Assembly: GCA_947178215.1 (NCBI GenBank)
Contig: CAMWXJ010000006.1
Span: 1 to 64,000 of the forward strand
Reading direction: 5' to 3'
Origin: an uncultured Porphyromonadaceae bacterium
Lineage (GTDB): Bacteria > Bacteroidota > Bacteroidia > Bacteroidales > Muribaculaceae
DNA: 64,000 bases
Shown: positions 1 through 8,265 of the stretch, piece by piece
Position numbering within the stretch: position 1 is the stretch's first letter
How the letters are laid out: every line of letters begins with the position of its first letter
Made by a program: the position numbers and the translations under genes
Notes under the pieces: model-generated
Seen by the model: the letters and a program-made list of their open reading frames with translations, nothing else
The model's database searches: none
What the model was told of the DNA's origin: nothing

Positions 1-53
1 TAACCCGGTGTAACCCGGTGTAACCCATACGCGGGGAGGGTTACATGGGTTAC
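1..53. repeat. GTAACCC repeat array, left copy (cut by window edge)
   Basis: The heptamer GTAACCC (first copy partial) occurs in tandem at 1-6, 10-16 and 20-26 with GGT spacers. It is followed by two inverted copies, GGGTTAC, at 38-44 and 47-53. Direct copies followed by two inverted copies could fold into a hairpin. The array continues beyond the left edge, so its full length is unknown. Confidence 0.85.
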
Positions 54-493
54 ACTCTACGGTCTCCGCTTAGGCCAATGTGTCCTGTTACCGGTAGCCG
101 TGACATGGTGCGCTGATATATCGATATCCTTGGGGGCTGCCAAATATATAGAGTCCGTATAACACATATCATATCTATAATATATATACCTATATACTTT
201 TATAATATATATATAATATATGTGCCTATATATAAATATAATATATATTATATATAGCATAAATACCTATTATATAATAATATATATTATAAGCACTTAT
301 ATAACGATATATTAATATATATAATAATATAAATACCTGTTACATAGCAATATATATGTATATGACGAGGATAATAACAGCCAAGGCAAAGATGGCGTTG
401 ACATTGGCCACTCTTAGTGCGGCCCCGACTGTTTTGTCCCATAGCATATGCTCTTGGCTATTTCCACAAGCAGCGTAATCTCTTTGGCTCACC

Positions 494-567
494 GTAACCC
501 ACCGTAACCCATGTAACCCAGTGTAACCCATGTAACCCAGTGTAACCCTCGAGGGTTACAGGGTTAC
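494..567. repeat. GTAACCC repeat array, right copy
   Basis: GTAACCC occurs six times (494, 504, 513, 523, 532 and 542) with 2-3 base spacers. The junction CTCGAG follows, then two inverted GGGTTAC copies at 553-559 and 561-567. The organisation, direct copies then two inverted copies, matches the left array, and the two bracket the AT-rich tract. The function is unknown; slippage-prone tandem repeat or a DNA-structure element are both possible. Confidence 0.85.
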
Positions 568-720
568 ACTGCGACTTATACAGATAATAATCCTGAACGG
601 TTGCTTAGAATATTTTTTGTTTCCTTGCAACAATACGAGCGGTCGTTACGTTAGAGATACAGTCGACAAGACCAAAATTCAAATAATCCGCCAAGTCCGC
701 GCCTCAGCACGTTCCAAACA

Positions 721-1602
721 ATGCGTCATACTCTTTTCACTCTCGTTTCAGGGCTCACTACGGCCCTCGTCATCTCAATAGGCAGCTGCTCGCAACCATC
801 GACACCCGCGTCGGCGGGCATCACCACCGTCGTCTCCGGCAGCAGCTCCGACGGCGAGACAATCGACACTATCCGGCTCAGCTCCACGTTAATCAACTGC
901 TCGCGTTCGTTTGCGTTCACACTCGACGGCGAACAATGCTACTACACAATATCGACCCTCGCCGACTGGCCCACCCAGATAGGCTCGACCAACATCAAAG
1001 AGCTTCAAGACACCCTCATCGCCGCCGCCATGCCCTCACAACGCGGCCTCGACATAGAAACGGCCATGACCGGTTTTCTCAACGACACCGCAGGAATAGT
1101 CAGTGGGCCGGCCACAATCATAACGCCCTCTTCGGTGCCCGACACCACCTCCAACGCGTGGAGCCTCGACATGCAGATTGACCGCACGGGGCTCAACGAC
1201 CGCTATGTCTCCTACCGCATCACCGCGACATCGTATCTCGGCGGCGCACACCCCAACACCGTCGAGACTCCGATAAGTTTCGACCTTGACGAAGGCCACA
1301 CCGTCACGATGTCGACGCTCTTCGTCAACGGCAGCAGCGACGCGCTGCTCAAAATCATCTCGGCCAACCTCGCCCGTCAGCTCGGCTGCCCCGACGGAGA
1401 GTTCAAAAAAGGCAATCTCTTCAACGACACCCTCACCTCGCTCCCCTCGGGCATGAGCATCAACCGCAACGGCGAGATAGTGTTCACCTACCAGCAGTAT
1501 GAGATAGCCCCCTACTCGGAGGGCATTATCAGAATCAAGGTGTCGCCCATGCAGGTCGAGAAGCTCCTCACGCCACGTGGCCGCGCCCTCCTCGGGCTAT
1601 GA
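721..1602 (+). CDS. DUF3298 (RsiV-like) domain lipoprotein
   Basis: A 293-residue predicted lipoprotein. The N-terminus is a lipoprotein signal with lipobox IGSC and Cys23 as the acylated residue, followed by a Ser/Thr/Gly-rich linker. The rest looks like the DUF4163 plus DUF3298 pair found in RsiV-like proteins; the C-terminal part carries the typical 'ggaHPn' and 'YEiaPYseG' stretches (about residues 178-275). Members sit outside the inner membrane and some RsiV proteins bind lysozyme. No TM segment or cytoplasmic anti-sigma part is visible, so it is a lipoprotein relative, not an anti-sigma factor. It stands alone, with the next gene about 130 bases downstream. The precise role is unknown. 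Confidence 0.7.
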   Translation: MRHTLFTLVSGLTTALVISIGSCSQPSTPASAGITTVVSGSSSDGETIDTIRLSSTLINCSRSFAFTLDGEQCYYTISTLADWPTQIGSTNIKELQDTLIAAAMPSQRGLDIETAMTGFLNDTAGIVSGPATIITPSSVPDTTSNAWSLDMQIDRTGLNDRYVSYRITATSYLGGAHPNTVETPISFDLDEGHTVTMSTLFVNGSSDALLKIISANLARQLGCPDGEFKKGNLFNDTLTSLPSGMSINRNGEIVFTYQQYEIAPYSEGIIRIKVSPMQVEKLLTPRGRALLGL

Positions 1603-1688
1603 CCGCCCCGGCCTCACCCTTGTAACGATACCGAATATTTGAGAGCTTCGGGAGCGGACTCGCTCTCGGAGTTCTCGATTATTTTGCG

Positions 1689-1696
1689 TACCTTTG
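1689..1696 (+). promoter_or_regulatory. Bacteroidetes -7 box (TACCTTTG) before cysE
   Basis: TACCTTTG fits the TAnnTTTG -7 consensus. It lies 37 bases before the ATG at 1733 and overlaps an in-frame TTG at 1694. That argues against the longer TTG-started reading of cysE. Confidence 0.55.
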
Positions 1697-1732
1697 CAGC
1701 CGGATTACACCCCGCACCAACACATTGACACA

Positions 1733-2674
1733 ATGACCCAGGAGAGCAGCCGCGGCGCCGGGCGCCGCTACGACGATATTCTCGGCCCCACCGGCAGCCG
1801 CCTGGCCGACAGCGCCGGCCTGGGCTCGCTATGGCTGAGCCGCAACGGCGACGGACCGCTTCCGAGCGCCACCGACATCAAGCGCATCATAAGTCTGTGC
1901 CGCTCGCTGGTGTTTCCGGGATTTTTCGGCAACGACCACACCACGGGCCGCAACCTGCCGTTTTACGTAGGACTGTGGCTTGAAGAGCTGCGCTCGCTGC
2001 TCACCGCCCAGATAGGGGCAGGATTCGGATTCAACGGCGCCGGAGCATCGGCACACGACACCGCCCGCTCGCTCGCCGACAGCTTCATAGAACGGCTTCC
2101 CGAAGTGCGCCGCATGCTCCTGGCCGACGCCACAGCCACCTACAACGGCGACCCCGCCGCCGAGAGTGTCAACGAGGTAGTGTTCTGCTATCCCGGACTC
2201 AAAGCCACCGCCAACTACCGTTTTGCCCACGAACTGTATCGCCTGGGCGTCCCCGTGGTGCCACGCATGATTACCGAAATGGCCCATAGCGAGACAGGCA
2301 TCGACATCCACCCCGGCGCCGAAATAGGCGAAGGGCTGATGATTGACCACGGCACGGGCGTGGTGATAGGCGCCACAGCGATAATAGGCTGCCGGGTGCG
2401 CATCTACCAGGGCGTGACACTCGGGGCGCGCAGCTTCCCCACCGACGCCGACGGTAATCCTATCAAAGGGATAAAGCGACACCCGGTGATAGGCGACGAC
2501 GTGGTAATCTACTCCAACTCCACTCTGCTCGGACGCATCACCGTGGGAACGGGCGCCGTGATAGGCGGCAACCTGTGGGTGACCTCCGACGTGGCCCCCG
2601 GGCAGCGCATCACACAAACCCCCGTCCCCGCCACACCAATCAACGACAACAATAACGGAAACAATATAGAATAA
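1733..2674 (+). CDS. cysE: Serine O-acetyltransferase
   Basis: Transfers acetyl from acetyl-CoA to L-serine, giving O-acetylserine, the first step of cysteine synthesis in the cytoplasm. The protein has 313 residues from the ATG at 1733. An in-frame TTG at 1694 would add 13 residues but lies in the promoter box. The N-terminal half is the helical SATase domain. The C-terminal half is a left-handed beta-helix of hexapeptide repeats, with the acetyltransferase signature around 'DIHPGAEIGEGLMIDHGTG' (nt about 2300-2360), where the Asp-His pair is catalytic in the family. The extra N-terminal length resembles the EpsC/SATase form common in Bacteroidetes. It ends 4 bases before the methyltransferase gene, so the two are probably co-transcribed. 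Confidence 0.88.
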   Translation: MTQESSRGAGRRYDDILGPTGSRLADSAGLGSLWLSRNGDGPLPSATDIKRIISLCRSLVFPGFFGNDHTTGRNLPFYVGLWLEELRSLLTAQIGAGFGFNGAGASAHDTARSLADSFIERLPEVRRMLLADATATYNGDPAAESVNEVVFCYPGLKATANYRFAHELYRLGVPVVPRMITEMAHSETGIDIHPGAEIGEGLMIDHGTGVVIGATAIIGCRVRIYQGVTLGARSFPTDADGNPIKGIKRHPVIGDDVVIYSNSTLLGRITVGTGAVIGGNLWVTSDVAPGQRITQTPVPATPINDNNNGNNIE

Positions 2675-2678
2675 CGAT

Positions 2679-4367
2679 ATGGAACAGAACGGGCAACAGG
2701 CCGCCTCGCAGCAACACTTCTCGATGGTAGCCAAAACCTTCCAGGGCCTCGAAGACATCCTCGCCGACGAAATACGCGCTCTGCCCGGAGCCGAAAACGT
2801 GGAGCCGGGACGCCGCATGGTTAGCTTCGACGGCACGCTCGAAACCATGTACCGCGCCAATATGCAATGCCGCACCGCGCTGCGCATCCTTAAACCGATA
2901 TGCTCATTCAAGGCCGACAATCCCGACGAGCTCTACTCGCGCACCAAGGATTATGACTGGGGCTCGATACTCGACCTCAACTCCACATTCTCGATAGACT
3001 CGGGAGCGGTTTACAGCGACGACTTCACCAACTCGCGCTATGTGACCTACCGCGTGAAGGACGCCATTGTCGACTGGTTTCAGGACCGCTACGGCGAAGG
3101 CAAGCGACCCGGCGTACGCCTCCAAGACGCCGACGCCTCAATCAACGTCCATATCTCGGGCAGCGACGTGACCCTGAGCCTCGACTCGTCGGGCGAGAGC
3201 CTCCACAAGCGCGGCTACCGCGTGGCACAGACCGAAGCGCCTATCAACGAAGTGCTTGCCGCAGGCATCATCCTCCGCAGTGGATGGCGCGGCGAACAGC
3301 CGTTTGTCGACCCGATGTGCGGCTCCGGCACATTCCTCATCGAAGCCGCCCTTATCGCCGCCGGCATCATGCCCGGCGTGTACCGCAGCAAATTCGCTTT
3401 CGAGTCGTGGCCCGACTTCGACAACGACCTCTTCGAGAGCATCTATAACGACGACAGCGCCGAGCGTACGCCGCTCTTCGGCATCTACGGCGCCGACATA
3501 TCCCCCAAAGCCATAGCAGTAGCCGAGCGCAACATCAAGCAGGCCGGCGTAGGCAAATATATCACCCTCGAAACCAAAGCCCTCAGCAAATGGGACGAGG
3601 CTCCCGAGGGGGGTGCTCCCGGTGTGCTCGTCACCAACCCGCCCTACGGCGAGCGAATCAGCGTCGACGACATGGACGGCCTCTATTCGCTTATCGGCTC
3701 CAAGCTCAAAGAGGTGTTCAAAGGCTATCACGCCTGGATTATCGGCTACAAGGACGAATATTTCAACGAAATAGGACTCCGCGCATCATTCAAGATGCCG
3801 GTGCTCAACGGCAAGCTCGAATGTGAGTTGCGCGAATACATCCTGTTTGACGGCGACATGAAGAGCTTCAAGGCCGCCGGTGGCTCCACCACCACCGTAG
3901 CGCGCCGTCCCGAGAAGCCGCGGGGCAAGAGTGGCCGCGAGGGCGCGTCAAAACCGCGTCCCGGCGACAAGGGGGAGCGTCGCTTCGACAAGAGCGAACG
4001 CCGCTTCGACAAGGGCGAGGGCCGTTTCGAGAAGCGCGAACGCCGTTTCGACAAAGGCGAACGCAGCTTCGACAAAGGCGAACGCAGCTTTGACAAACCC
4101 GGCAAGCGCTTCGACAAAGGAGAGCGCCGCTTCGACAAGCCCGAACGCCGATTTGACAAGCCCGGCAAGCGCTTCGAACCGCGCAACGCCGAACGCGAAG
4201 AACGACCCCAAAGCGAGAATCCGTTCGCACACCGCCACAGCGAAGCCGCACTCCGAACGCTTGTCAATCAGCGCCCCACCCTGCCCCCGTCTGGCGACGA
4301 AGGCTCGCGCATAGTAATGCGTCGCCGCGGCTGGAAGCGCCGCCCCGGCACCGACAGCAACGAATAA
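2679..4367 (+). CDS. THUMP-domain class I RNA methyltransferase (RlmL/UPF0020 type) with heptad-repeat tail
   Basis: Predicted SAM-dependent N2-guanine methyltransferase acting on rRNA or tRNA. The N-terminus (about 10-160) is the THUMP/ferredoxin-like RNA-binding part. The Rossmann methyltransferase domain (about 165-390) has the SAM-binding 'DPMCGSGT' and the catalytic 'NPPYGER' at residues 320-326. Family members usually end near residue 390. Here a basic, low-complexity tail follows. Residues 432-501 (nt 3972-4181) contain ten near-perfect 7-residue units of the form xERRFDK (variants ERSFDK, PGKRFDK, GEGRFEK), then a short Arg-rich end. Such tails are often RNA-binding, and I infer that role. 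Four bases separate it from cysE; purD follows after about 50 bases. Confidence 0.85.
   Translation: MEQNGQQAASQQHFSMVAKTFQGLEDILADEIRALPGAENVEPGRRMVSFDGTLETMYRANMQCRTALRILKPICSFKADNPDELYSRTKDYDWGSILDLNSTFSIDSGAVYSDDFTNSRYVTYRVKDAIVDWFQDRYGEGKRPGVRLQDADASINVHISGSDVTLSLDSSGESLHKRGYRVAQTEAPINEVLAAGIILRSGWRGEQPFVDPMCGSGTFLIEAALIAAGIMPGVYRSKFAFESWPDFDNDLFESIYNDDSAERTPLFGIYGADISPKAIAVAERNIKQAGVGKYITLETKALSKWDEAPEGGAPGVLVTNPPYGERISVDDMDGLYSLIGSKLKEVFKGYHAWIIGYKDEYFNEIGLRASFKMPVLNGKLECELREYILFDGDMKSFKAAGGSTTTVARRPEKPRGKSGREGASKPRPGDKGERRFDKSERRFDKGEGRFEKRERRFDKGERSFDKGERSFDKPGKRFDKGERRFDKPERRFDKPGKRFEPRNAEREERPQSENPFAHRHSEAALRTLVNQRPTLPPSGDEGSRIVMRRRGWKRRPGTDSNE
3972..4181 (+). repeat. Ten-unit 21-bp in-frame repeat coding xERRFDK
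   Basis: Ten consecutive 21-base units encode seven-residue repeats with core ERRFDK inside the methyltransferase tail. Units differ mostly in the first residues (G, S, R or P) and in R/S at position four. Near-identity of neighbouring units at DNA level suggests growth by slippage or unequal exchange, so copy number may vary between strains. Confidence 0.85.
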
Positions 4368-4416
4368 TCATCCTACCCCATACACCTCATCCACAACACA
4401 AACCACTACCGACAGC

Positions 4417-5706
4417 ATGAACATACTCCTTCTCGGCTCGGGTGGCCGCGAAAGCGCCCTGGCCTACAAGATAAGCCGCAGCCCTCTTTGCGACAAGCTT
4501 TTCATCGCCCCCGGCAACGGAGGCACCGGCGCATACGGCACCAACATCATACTCAAACCCACCGATTTCGAGGCTGTCGACGCCGTGGTTGACCGCGAGA
4601 AAATCGACCTGCTCGTCGTGGGCAACGAGGACCCGCTCGTGGCCGGCATCCGCGACTTCTTCGCCGAGCGTCGCCCCGGCCTCCTCATCGTGGGCCCCGG
4701 AGCCGACGGCGCCGCACTCGAAGGGAGCAAAGACTTCGCCAAGCAGTTCATGACCGAAATGGGTATTCCCACGGCAGCCTACCGCTCGTTTACATCCGAC
4801 ACCCTGGCCGAAGGCGAAGATTTCCTCGCCACTCTGGAGCCCCCCTATGTGCTTAAAGCCGACGGTCTGGCTGCCGGCAAGGGCGTTCTCATCGTCGACA
4901 CTCTCGAAGAGGCCCGCAAGGAGCTTCGCGAGATGCTCTCGGGCATGTTTGGCGCCGCAAGTGCCACGGTGGTCATCGAGCAGTTCCTCAGTGGCATCGA
5001 GTGCTCCGTGTTCGTGCTCACTGACGGCAACGGCGGCTACCGTGTGCTCCCCGTCGCCAAGGACTACAAGCGTATCGGCGAAGGCGACACCGGCCCCAAC
5101 ACCGGCGGCATGGGTGCCGTGAGCCCCGTGGTATTTGCCGACGACGAGTTTATGGCCAAGGTCGACGAGCGCATCATACGCCCCACCCTCCGCGGCCTGC
5201 GCGAGCGCGGCATCGACTACCGCGGCTTCATCTTCCTCGGCCTTATCAACGTCAAAGGCGAGCCTATGGTGATTGAATACAATGTGCGCATGGGCGACCC
5301 CGAGACCGAAGCGGTGATGCTACGCGTCGCCTCCGACCTCGTTCCCGCACTCGTAGGCGCCGCCAAGGGCGACCTCGGCGACACCGAGCTGCGCCACGAT
5401 TCACGCGCCGCCGTGACCGTCATGGCTGTGAGCGGCGGCTACCCCGGCAGCTACTCCAAGGGCAAAGAAATTACCGGCCTCGACGCTGTCGACAGCGACG
5501 TAACCGTGCCGTTCCACGCCGGCACAGCTGTCAACACCGACGGACGTCTTGTCACCTCAGGCGGCCGCGTCATAGCGTTCAGCAGCCTCGGCGACACCGT
5601 GGAGCAGGCGCTCGAACGCTCTTTTAAAGCCGTCAACGCAGTGGATTTCGACGGAAAATATTTCCGCCGCGACATCGGCGCCGACCTCCTCAACTACAAG
5701 AAGTAA
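4417..5706 (+). CDS. purD: Phosphoribosylamine-glycine ligase (GARS)
   Basis: Joins glycine to 5-phosphoribosylamine using ATP, the second step of de novo purine synthesis. The protein has 429 residues, the normal single-domain GARS length. It begins with the family's 'LLLGSGGRE' N-terminal motif, has the ATP-grasp core with 'YVLKADGLAAGKGV' (about residues 143-157), and carries the signature 'YNVRMGDPETEAV' (about 288-300). The C-terminal part holds the usual 'VMAVSGGYPGSY' stretch. The ATG at 4417 is in the expected place. It lies in a plus-strand run after the methyltransferase; a membrane protein starts 14 bases downstream. Confidence 0.95.
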   Translation: MNILLLGSGGRESALAYKISRSPLCDKLFIAPGNGGTGAYGTNIILKPTDFEAVDAVVDREKIDLLVVGNEDPLVAGIRDFFAERRPGLLIVGPGADGAALEGSKDFAKQFMTEMGIPTAAYRSFTSDTLAEGEDFLATLEPPYVLKADGLAAGKGVLIVDTLEEARKELREMLSGMFGAASATVVIEQFLSGIECSVFVLTDGNGGYRVLPVAKDYKRIGEGDTGPNTGGMGAVSPVVFADDEFMAKVDERIIRPTLRGLRERGIDYRGFIFLGLINVKGEPMVIEYNVRMGDPETEAVMLRVASDLVPALVGAAKGDLGDTELRHDSRAAVTVMAVSGGYPGSYSKGKEITGLDAVDSDVTVPFHAGTAVNTDGRLVTSGGRVIAFSSLGDTVEQALERSFKAVNAVDFDGKYFRRDIGADLLNYKK

Positions 5707-5720
5707 TCCAATAATCCACA

Positions 5721-6791
5721 ATGAGATTTAATCCCGCACCGCTGATACGCCTCATCGGGTCGCGCTCCTTTGCCATGGTTCTTATCGTGGCATCGGTAGC
5801 GGTTACCGTGGCCCACGGCCTCAGCGGCGCAGGCCCCCTCATCACCGCCGGCACGGGAGGCTTCGGCCTCCCCTCGCCGGGGCAGTGGCTCACCTCCCCT
5901 GCATGGTCGCTGGCCGCCACGTTAGGGCTCGAATTACTTATCCTGACAGCGATAATCCAGCTCAACCGCGGCTTCAATCTCATTCGCGGACTGCCCGCGG
6001 GAAGCATGCTGTGGGGAGCGCTGTTCATGCTGTTTCAGAGCGCATCGCCGGGAGCGGGAAGCTTCACCGGGGGCCTGATTATGGCATTGGGAGCACTGAT
6101 AGCCACAGCACTGCTTTACAGCGTGTACCAGCAGCCGTTGCTCACGCGGCGCATCCTGCTTGTCTTCGTGATGTTAGGCGCCGGCTCTCTGTTCGAGTAC
6201 GGGTGCATACCCTATTTCGCGGTGCTGGTGATCGGGTGCATACAGATGCGCGTGATGAATCCGCGCACGATAATAGCCATTGTGGCCGGCACGCTCGTAC
6301 CGGCGTGGATACTCGTCGCTTTCGGGCTGATTGAGCTCAACCGCTTCATTATGCCCATGCCTGTCAGCATCTTCGCTCACGGAAGCTTCGAGACTGCGCT
6401 CCCTACTGTGGTGACCGCTCTCGTCACCATAGCCGCCTGCCTGTTCACGCAGATGCTCGACATGCTTCAGATATATGCGCGCAACGCCCGCACCCGTGCG
6501 TTTTTCGGCCTTATCGCCACCGCTGGGCTCATGACTTCGGTGCTTTGCGTCATCGACTTCGGCAATATCGGGTTCTACACTCCGCTACTCAACCTCACGA
6601 CGGCCTACTTCGTTACCCTGTTGTTCAGCCTGCGCAAGCGCGGGGCCACAGGTCCCGGCACTACGCTCATAGCCCTTCTCACACTCATCTTTATCGGCCT
6701 ATGTCTATGGACCTTCACCGCAAGCCTCATGTCATCATCGAGAGCTGCATCCCATTTGTCGACAATCGCCTCGACGGCATTGCCGAGGTAA
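5721..6791 (+). CDS. Polytopic membrane protein of unknown function
   Basis: I do not assign this to a named family. The 356-residue protein is very hydrophobic, with about nine or ten likely transmembrane stretches and short loops, and no signal peptide or soluble domain. Bacteroidales genomes carry similar uncharacterised membrane proteins near purine or PdxB genes (recollection only). It begins 14 bases after purD. Its last roughly 30 codons overlap the start of pdxB in another frame (6701-6791), so the two are translationally close. If the pdxB start is right, the C-terminal tail is coded in overlapping frames. A flippase- or polymerase-like role is possible but unsupported. Confidence 0.6.
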   Translation: MRFNPAPLIRLIGSRSFAMVLIVASVAVTVAHGLSGAGPLITAGTGGFGLPSPGQWLTSPAWSLAATLGLELLILTAIIQLNRGFNLIRGLPAGSMLWGALFMLFQSASPGAGSFTGGLIMALGALIATALLYSVYQQPLLTRRILLVFVMLGAGSLFEYGCIPYFAVLVIGCIQMRVMNPRTIIAIVAGTLVPAWILVAFGLIELNRFIMPMPVSIFAHGSFETALPTVVTALVTIAACLFTQMLDMLQIYARNARTRAFFGLIATAGLMTSVLCVIDFGNIGFYTPLLNLTTAYFVTLLFSLRKRGATGPGTTLIALLTLIFIGLCLWTFTASLMSSSRAASHLSTIASTALPR

Positions 6792-7720
6792 CGCGCCTCG
6801 CGCCCGGCGACTTCACTCCCGCAACGGTGGCCGGCGCCGACGCCCTGATAATACGCACACGCACACGCGCCGACGAAGCACTGCTCGGGGCCTCGGCAGT
6901 CAAGTTTGTCGCCACCGCTACTATCGGCACCGACCATATCGACCTTGACTGGTGCCGCAGCCGGGGCATCACCACGGCGAGCGCGCCGGGGTGCAATGCG
7001 CCCGGCGTAGCGCAATATGTAATCGCTGCCGCGATGCAGCTCGGCTACAAGCTCCCCGACACCACAATCGGCATAGTGGGCGTGGGCAACGTGGGCAGCA
7101 TAGTGGAGAAGTGGGCCCGCGGCACCGGCATGAGAGTGATGCTCTGCGACCCTCCCCGCGCACGCCGCGAGGGCAGCGAGGCGTTCAGCACCCTCGACGA
7201 TATAGCCGGCGAGGCCGACATAATCACCTTTCACACTCCGCTCACTGCTTCGGGTCCCGATGCCACACGCCACCTCATCTCCGATACATTTCTCGGCTCA
7301 TGCCGCCGCAAGCCTACGATAATCAACGCCGCCCGCGGCGCCGTGGCCGACACCGAGGCACTGATACGAGCCGTCGACAACGGTATCATCGCCGCGCCGG
7401 TAATCGACTGCTGGGAAGGCGAGCCCGCCATATCGCGCGAACTCCTGTCGCGAGCGGCAATAGCCACACCCCACATCGCCGGCTACTCGCGCGAGGGTAA
7501 GATGCGCGCCACGGAAATGGCGCTCACGGCCTTCTGCGACTATTTCGGCCTCCCCATGCCGGCACCGTTGCCCGATGACCTGTCGGTAGCCTCCGCGCCA
7601 GCGGCCGAAGCCGTCGCTTCCTCCTACGACATCATGGCCGACGACGCCATGCTGCGTTCCGACCCCGCGAGCTTCGAGCACCTGCGCAACAACTACAATT
7701 ATCGCCACGAGCCTCGTTAA
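6701..7720 (+). CDS. pdxB: 4-phosphoerythronate dehydrogenase
   Basis: NAD-dependent oxidation of 4-phospho-D-erythronate in the DXP-independent pyridoxal 5'-phosphate pathway. About 339 residues from the ATG at 6701; a second in-frame ATG at 6707 gives a start two codons later. The reading frame stays open upstream to 6545, but that part resembles no PdxB. The 2-hydroxyacid dehydrogenase core shows 'TATIGTDHID', 'APGCNAPGVAQYV', the nucleotide-binding 'GIVGVGNVGSIV', 'LCDPPRAR' and the catalytic-region 'HIAGYSREGK', all close to E. coli PdxB. The C-terminal PdxB dimerisation domain seems present but short. It overlaps the end of the upstream membrane-protein gene by 91 bases, an unusually long overlap. 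Confidence 0.88.
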   Translation: MSMDLHRKPHVIIESCIPFVDNRLDGIAEVTRLAPGDFTPATVAGADALIIRTRTRADEALLGASAVKFVATATIGTDHIDLDWCRSRGITTASAPGCNAPGVAQYVIAAAMQLGYKLPDTTIGIVGVGNVGSIVEKWARGTGMRVMLCDPPRARREGSEAFSTLDDIAGEADIITFHTPLTASGPDATRHLISDTFLGSCRRKPTIINAARGAVADTEALIRAVDNGIIAAPVIDCWEGEPAISRELLSRAAIATPHIAGYSREGKMRATEMALTAFCDYFGLPMPAPLPDDLSVASAPAAEAVASSYDIMADDAMLRSDPASFEHLRNNYNYRHEPR

Positions 7721-7829
7721 CCATTATTAACAGCCTCAGATTCTTAATTTCATGCGCGTCTGAGGCCGATTTGTGCAACAGCCATGTGCATTAAATAGCG
7801 AATTATTTCCGTATTAGGAAAATTTTGTG

Positions 7830-7837
7830 TTACTTTG
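7830..7837 (+). promoter_or_regulatory. -7 box before acpP
   Basis: TTACTTTG matches the TAnnTTTG consensus at seven of eight positions and lies about 40 bases before the acpP ATG. A purine-rich AAGGA sits just before that ATG. The -33 element is weak. Confidence 0.5.
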
Positions 7838-7877
7838 CACGCAGAAATTGATTTCACTAATCTTAAAATAAGGAACA

Positions 7878-8117
7878 ATGGCAGATATTGCAAATCGTGT
7901 AAAAGAGATTATCGTCGACAAGCTCGGCGTTGACGAAAACGAAGTTAAGCCCGAAGCCGGCTTCACCACCGATCTCGGCGCTGACAGCCTCGACACCGTA
8001 GAACTCATCATGGAGTTTGAGAAGGAGTTCGGCATCGAAATCCCCGACGAAAAGGCCGAGGGCATCAAGACCGTAGCCGACGCTATCAACTATATCGAAG
8101 CCAACGCCGCTGAGTAA
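7878..8117 (+). CDS. acpP: Acyl carrier protein
   Basis: Carries growing acyl chains on 4'-phosphopantetheine during fatty acid synthesis. The 79-residue acidic helical protein contains '[10 protein letters not shown]'; its Ser is the phosphopantetheine attachment site. An AAGGA sits a few bases before the ATG at 7878. fabF follows after about 150 bases, the classic acpP-fabF order. A strong terminator hairpin lies between them, which would let acpP be made in excess over fabF. Confidence 0.97.
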   Translation: MADIANRVKEIIVDKLGVDENEVKPEAGFTTDLGADSLDTVELIMEFEKEFGIEIPDEKAEGIKTVADAINYIEANAAE

Positions 8118-8176
8118 GTTGCGCACCTTGCTCCCTGCATCGGGAGCGGCACGTTACTGAAAGCAATACCACAGCC

Positions 8177-8212
8177 CGACATTCGCCCATCGGGCGGGTG
8201 TCGGTTTTTTTC
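8177..8212 (+). terminator. Intrinsic terminator between acpP and fabF
   Basis: A 13-base stem (8177-8189 with 8193-8205, including G-T pairs) with loop ATC is followed by seven T residues. It would end most acpP transcripts and attenuate fabF. Confidence 0.85.
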
Positions 8213-8265
8213 CTTTCTCTCCCCCCTCAAAACATTACCCCGACTATTATCCCCTCCGCAATAAT

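Larger units (their letters stand above)
1..720. other. Gene-free stretch with two repeat arrays and an AT-rich core
   Basis: I see no credible gene here. Short open frames exist on the minus strand but consist of TA-repeat or repeat-array translation. The stretch holds a GTAACCC array cut by the window start, an almost pure A/T tract (about 155-365) of TATA-type runs, a mixed segment (365-480), a second GTAACCC array, and about 150 bases leading to the lipoprotein gene at 721. Confidence 0.7.

Noticed and set aside
57-531. Short minus-strand frames in the first 530 bases
   Set aside because: They translate TA-rich sequence and GTAACCC repeats; low complexity and no ribosome-binding signal.
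1694-1732. TTG start of cysE 39 bases before the ATG
   Set aside because: The TTG is part of the TACCTTTG promoter box, so it would not be transcribed.
1829-2920. Long minus-strand frame across cysE and the methyltransferase start
   Set aside because: Antisense to two real genes, with no start signal or recognisable domain; a by-product of GC-rich third positions.
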